Made by a program: the position numbers and the translations under genes. From an uncultured Nocardioides sp. (GTDB taxonomy: Bacteria; Actinomycetota; Actinomycetes; Propionibacteriales; Nocardioidaceae): a stretch of DNA of 10,063 nucleotides. How positions within the stretch are numbered: position 1 is the first letter of the stretch; each line of letters opens with the position of its first letter. Below are positions 7,934 to 10,063 of the stretch, piece by piece. The notes under the pieces are model-generated. The model made no database searches, had not been told where the DNA came from, and saw nothing but the letters and a program-made list of their open reading frames with translations. The stretch is from positions 1 through 10,063 of the forward strand of contig NZ_CAMPGZ010000154.1 in NCBI RefSeq assembly GCF_946885725.1, given 5' to 3'.

Positions 7934-9615
7934 CACTGTGCTCCTTCCACGAAGCCGGCCCGGCTCAGGCGCACGACCCCGTCGGCGAACGTGCTCACGC
8001 CGGTGATGTCCTCGGAGTAGGCGGTGAGGTTGCGCTGCCGGTAGAGGTAGACGATCGGGTCGTCCTTCTGCACCTGCGTCATCACCTCGCCGTACGTCTT
8101 GGCGCGCTGCCCGGTGTCCACCTGCTCGGCGGCCTCGGTGAGCAGCTCGTCGACCTTGTCGTCGCTGTAGCCGGAGTAGTTGTTGGACTGGCCGGTGGAC
8201 AGGAAGGCGAACATGTTGCCGTGCGGGTCGATCCGCCCGGACCAGCCGAGCTGGAGGATCTCGAAGTCGCCGTTGCTCTGGTCGTCGAGCAGGGTGGTGT
8301 ACTCGACCGGCTCGATCTCGACGTCGAACCCACCGGCCGAGACGCTGCCCTGGATCGCCTGCGCGAGCCGCAGCGTGTCCGGCGTGTTGGAGACCTTCAT
8401 GGTCAGGTGCACCGGCGTCTTCAGACCTGCCTCGCGGAGCAGGGCCCTGGCCTTCTCGGGGTCGAACGGCGGGCAGGCGTTGCTCGCCTCGGTGGCGAAC
8501 ACCGTGTCCGGCGAGATCGGCGAGCATGCCGGCTCGAACCAGTTCGAGAACACCGAGTTGACCAGCGCCTCGCGGTCCAGGGACAGCTCGAACGCCTGGC
8601 GCACGCGCGGGTCCTTCGCCGCCGGCGAGTCAACCTTCCCCGGTGGCTCACCGACGCCGTCGGCGTTGCCCACGTTGAACGTGATGCCTTGGTAGCCAAG
8701 GGATCCCGTCTGCAGCAGGCCGATGCCGGGCGCGCGGCGGAGCGTGTCGATCGTCGTGGGCGAGACCGAGTCGATGACCTGGACGTCGCCGGACTGCAGG
8801 TTGGCCGCGCGGATGTTGGCGTCGGTCATGATCCGGTAGGCGATCGTGTCGAGGTGCACCTCGTCGGCGGCGTAGTAGCGCGGGTCCTTCTCCACCACGA
8901 TCGAGGTCGCCGGCACCCGCTTCACGAACTTGAACGGCCCGACGCAGACCGGGTTGTTGCCGAAGTCGTCGCCGAGCTTGTCGAGCGCCTTCGGGCTCAT
9001 GATCATCCCGGCGCGGTCGGCCAGGCTCGCTGTGATCGGCGAGAACGGCGTCTCGTAGCGCAGCTCGACCGTCCGGTCGTCCACCGCCACGATGTCCTCG
9101 ATCGGCCCCATCTCGGCGGCGCGCGCCGAGTCGTCCTTGGTGAGGTGCCGGTCCAGGCTCCGCCGTACCGCCTCCGCGTCGAACGTCGTACCGTCCGCGA
9201 ACCGCACTCCGTCGCGCAGCGGGATCCGGACCGTCTTGCCGCCGTCCTCGACCACCGGGAGATCGGTCGCGAGCTGCGGCACGATCCGCCCCTCGGCGTC
9301 GATGTCGTAGAGCTTCTCGCAGATCGAGCTCATCACGTAGCGCGTGTAGAGCGACGACGACGTCGTCGGATCCAGCACGTCGGGGTCGGCCGACAACCCC
9401 ATCACGAGGTCGCCACCCTTCCGGATCCTCGCGCTCTCCGCGGCGGCGGTCGTGATGTCCTCACGCTCCGGCGTCGCCGCCCGCGGCTGGACCTGGTAGC
9501 ACCCCCCGAGCAGCAGCAGCCCGGCGATGAGACCAACGAGAAGCGTCGGCTTGTTCAGCCTTGGGGTTGCTTGGGGTGGCTGTGTCGACGGCATCCGAGT
9601 CTGCCTGGTCGTCAC
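7933..9615 (-). CDS. Lipoprotein solute-binding protein, peptide/nickel family 5
   Basis: A 560-residue extracytoplasmic binding protein of family 5 (SBP_bac_5), which captures the substrate for the importer. The N-terminus has a hydrophobic core (about 24-36) ending in the lipobox LGGC, so C39 should be the lipidated first residue. Family landmarks include the early GGDLVMGL (67-74), LDPTTSSS, the KTVRIPLRDGVRFADGT block (about 127-143) and, late, LGWSGRIDPHGNMFAFLSTG, which is common in peptide binders. It is first in the operon. The GTG at 9615 is preferred because AAGGAG at 9628-9623 lies seven bases upstream; the ATG at 9622 is out of frame, and the internal ATG at codon 8 has no better signal. 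The region from 40 to about 65 is a flexible Ala/Thr/Glu-rich spacer. Ligand identity cannot be read from sequence. Confidence 0.95.
   Translation of the reverse strand: MTTRQTRMPSTQPPQATPRLNKPTLLVGLIAGLLLLGGCYQVQPRAATPEREDITTAAAESARIRKGGDLVMGLSADPDVLDPTTSSSLYTRYVMSSICEKLYDIDAEGRIVPQLATDLPVVEDGGKTVRIPLRDGVRFADGTTFDAEAVRRSLDRHLTKDDSARAAEMGPIEDIVAVDDRTVELRYETPFSPITASLADRAGMIMSPKALDKLGDDFGNNPVCVGPFKFVKRVPATSIVVEKDPRYYAADEVHLDTIAYRIMTDANIRAANLQSGDVQVIDSVSPTTIDTLRRAPGIGLLQTGSLGYQGITFNVGNADGVGEPPGKVDSPAAKDPRVRQAFELSLDREALVNSVFSNWFEPACSPISPDTVFATEASNACPPFDPEKARALLREAGLKTPVHLTMKVSNTPDTLRLAQAIQGSVSAGGFDVEIEPVEYTTLLDDQSNGDFEILQLGWSGRIDPHGNMFAFLSTGQSNNYSGYSDDKVDELLTEAAEQVDTGQRAKTYGEVMTQVQKDDPIVYLYRQRNLTAYSEDITGVSTFADGVVRLSRAGFVEGAQ
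7941..7946 (-). promoter_or_regulatory. Ribosome binding site of the DppB-like gene
   Basis: AAGGAG on the minus strand, inside the 3' end of the binding-protein gene and seven bases before the ATG at 7933. It supports this start and the one-base stop/start overlap. Confidence 0.75.
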
Positions 9616-9622
9616 GGTTCAT

Positions 9623-9628
9623 CTCCTT
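9623..9628 (-). promoter_or_regulatory. Ribosome binding site of the binding-protein gene
   Basis: AAGGAG on the minus strand, seven bases before the GTG at 9615. It decides the start: the nearby ATG at 9620-9622 directly abuts this site and is in another frame. Confidence 0.75.
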
Positions 9629-9648
9629 GCGGGAGGCGGATCCGTACG

Positions 9649-9672
9649 GGTCATTTCGTATACGATCTGACC
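9649..9672. promoter_or_regulatory. Candidate GntR/FCD operator (24-bp interrupted palindrome)
   Basis: A perfect 10-bp palindrome, TCGTATACGA (9656-9665), is flanked at two bases' distance on each side by perfectly matched arms, GGTCA on the left (9649-9653) and TGACC on the right (9668-9672). Ten of twelve base pairs are symmetric. The core fits the T-x-GTATAC-x-A type of site bound by many FadR/FCD-subfamily GntR regulators. It lies 34-57 bp before the first gene of an operon that encodes such a regulator. Operator function is inferred from symmetry, motif and position. Confidence 0.65.
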
Positions 9673-9685
9673 TTCACCATGGCAC
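9657..9685 (-). promoter_or_regulatory. Candidate promoter of the transporter operon
   Basis: On the minus strand a -35-like GTGCCA (9685-9680, four of six matches to TTGACA) is 17 bp from a -10-like TATACG (9662-9657, four of six to TATAAT). The -10 would lie inside the palindromic operator, a classic repressor arrangement. An alternative is TTGACG (9705-9700, five of six) with a weak CATGGT 18 bp on; the operator would then sit just downstream of the start site. Sequence alone does not decide between them. Confidence 0.38.
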
Positions 9686-9725
9686 CGCTCCGGACAAGGC
9701 GTCAACGGGTCTCAACGTGTGAAAC

Positions 9726-9784
9726 CCCGATTCGTCCGCAGAACTGCGTCCGTCACAGGCGGAGTCACCTCGGACGAATGCGGG
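9726..9784. repeat. Long inverted repeat, copy 1 of tandem pair
   Basis: Arms ATTCGTCCG (9730-9738) and CGGACGAAT (9771-9779) are perfect inverted repeats around a 32-base loop. Four more pairs (CCCG 9726-9729 with CGGG 9781-9784) extend the stem past a single bulged base at 9780. Inside the loop TCCG (9749-9752) and CGGA (9760-9763) could pair. It shares its stem sequence and exact loop length with the repeat at 9790-9853. Confidence 0.7.
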
Positions 9785-9789
9785 TCGGC

Positions 9790-9853
9790 GACAACGATTC
9801 GTCTGTGATTTACGGGGTGAATCACGCGGGCCGATCGCAGACGAATCGTTGTC
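9790..9853. repeat. Long inverted repeat, copy 2 of tandem pair
   Basis: Arms 9790-9805 and 9838-9853 are a perfect 16-bp inverted repeat (left arm begins GACAACGATTCG) around a 32-base loop. A smaller nested stem, GTGATT (9805-9810) with AATCAC (9820-9825), is partly exclusive with the large one. The arms contain ATTCGTCTG and CAGACGAAT, differing by one base from the arms of copy 1, exactly 67 bp away on both sides. It has no U-tract, so if it is a terminator it is not the classical type. Confidence 0.75.
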
Positions 9854-9870
9854 CGGGTACGACGCGACGG

Positions 9871-9901
9871 AGCCCCTCCTCCGTAAAGGGAAAAGGGGGC
9901 T
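9871..9901 (-). terminator. Candidate terminator hairpin after tRNA-Ala
   Basis: On the minus strand, 12 bases beyond the tRNA 3' end, AGCCCC (9901-9896) pairs with GGGGCT (9876-9871); inner positions can continue the stem with one mismatch and several G-T pairs. There is no following T-run, which is common for terminators in high-GC actinobacteria. It would separate the tRNA transcript from the operon downstream. Confidence 0.45.
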
Positions 9902-9912
9902 TCGACCTGCGG

Positions 9913-9985
9913 TGGAGCCAAGGGGACTCGAACCCCTAACCCCCTGCTTGCAAAGCAGGTGCGCTACCAATTGCGCCATGGCCCC
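9913..9985 (-). tRNA. tRNA-Ala (anticodon TGC)
   Basis: A complete 73-nt tRNA on the minus strand. Acceptor arms GGGGCCA and TGGCTCC pair along all seven positions with a G3-U70 wobble, the classic identity element for alanyl-tRNA synthetase, and the discriminator is A73. The D-stem GCGC/GCGC, the anticodon stem CCTGC/GCAGG with loop TTTGCAA (anticodon TGC) and the T-stem AGGGG/CCCCT with loop TTCGAGT are all perfect. CCA is not encoded (CCG follows the discriminator), so it must be added enzymatically. In many actinobacteria tRNA-Ile and tRNA-Ala genes sit together near gyrA; whether that is so here cannot be seen. Confidence 0.97.
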
Positions 9986-9993
9986 GAACGTCC

Positions 9994-10007
9994 CGCGGCG
10001 TGCCGCG
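9994..10007. repeat. Short GC-rich inverted repeat before tRNA-Ala
   Basis: CGCGGC (9994-9999) and GCCGCG (10002-10007) are perfect inverted repeats two bases apart, nine bases upstream of the tRNA 5' end. It could be a processing or structural element of a tRNA precursor, or chance in GC-rich DNA. Confidence 0.35.
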
Positions 10008-10030
10008 AGCCGGTTGAGTCAAGCTCGGAT

Positions 10031-10063
10031 CAGGACTGCCCTCAGGACTGCCCTCAGGACTGC
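10031..10063. repeat. 12-bp tandem repeat, 2.75 copies, reaching window edge
   Basis: The unit CAGGACTGCCCT occurs perfectly at 10031-10042 and 10043-10054, and its first nine bases again at 10055-10063, where the window ends. The period is a multiple of three. Read on the minus strand, one frame gives AVLR repeats and a TGA at 10021-10019, so this could be the end of a minus-strand gene, or a non-coding repeat upstream of the tRNA. Confidence 0.7.

Larger units (their letters stand above)
9616..9912. other. Gene-free intergenic region between operon and tRNA-Ala
   Basis: About 297 bp without a supported gene. From the operon side it holds the ribosome binding site, the operator/promoter block (9649-9705), two long inverted repeats in tandem (9726-9853) and a hairpin next to the tRNA (9871-9901). 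The base composition is less GC-rich than the coding regions. Open frames crossing it are not credible genes because they read through these palindromes and the tRNA. Confidence 0.7.

Noticed and set aside
9620..9622. ATG as alternative start of the binding-protein gene
   Set aside because: It is out of frame with the lipoprotein and sits directly against the AAGGAG site, too close for initiation.
8221..9939. 572-codon plus-strand open frame opposite the binding-protein gene
   Set aside because: Antisense of a conserved lipoprotein; it also runs through the promoter, the palindromes and into the tRNA.
9674..9979. Minus-strand open frame beginning MAQLVAHLLCKQG
   Set aside because: Its first part is a translation of the tRNA-Ala gene, a well-known false protein call, and the rest crosses the terminator-like hairpin and both long palindromes.
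10031..10063. CRISPR-like repeat
   Set aside because: The units are 12 bp and directly abutting with no spacers.

Overview
The window is high-GC DNA with actinobacterial features: strong G/C third-position bias, GTG starts, tightly overlapping genes, GGAGG-type ribosome binding sites and a tRNA-Ala without an encoded CCA end. It looks chromosomal, and I see no transposase, integrase, phage gene or CRISPR array. The exact genus cannot be told from sequence alone.

Layout. The left edge holds the 5' part of a minus-strand SURF1-family gene (1-349). It is divergent, across 82 bp, from a plus-strand metallo-beta-lactamase-fold hydrolase (432-1271). The rest, from 9615 down to 1188, is one compact minus-strand operon of seven genes: a lipoprotein solute-binding protein (family 5), DppB-like and DppC-like permeases, a gamma-glutamyltransferase-family Ntn hydrolase, a fused two-domain Opp/Dpp ATPase, a GntR regulator of the FadR/FCD type and a YoaK (DUF1275) membrane protein. 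Junctions are 1-, 4-, 17-, 4- and 4-base overlaps plus one 4-base gap, so co-transcription and translational coupling are very likely. The last gene overlaps the convergent hydrolase gene by 84 bp.

Upstream of the operon is a gene-free 297-bp stretch (9616-9912). It holds a candidate promoter, a 24-bp interrupted palindrome centred on TCGTATACGA that is a strong candidate operator for the operon's own GntR regulator, two long inverted repeats in a 67-bp tandem arrangement, and a hairpin that may terminate the tRNA transcript. A complete minus-strand tRNA-Ala(TGC) lies at 9913-9985. The right edge has a short 12-bp tandem repeat.

How the genes may work together (inference). The binding protein, permeases and ATPase form a complete peptide-type ABC importer. 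The hydrolase has no signal peptide and should act in the cytosol on what is imported. It keeps the catalytic Thr and the oxyanion glycines, but by my alignment from memory it has lost the residues that hold the alpha-carboxyl and alpha-amino groups of a gamma-glutamyl substrate. The cassette therefore reads as an import-and-cleave pathway for an amide or peptide-like compound that is probably not glutathione, controlled by a ligand-sensing repressor acting at the promoter palindrome.
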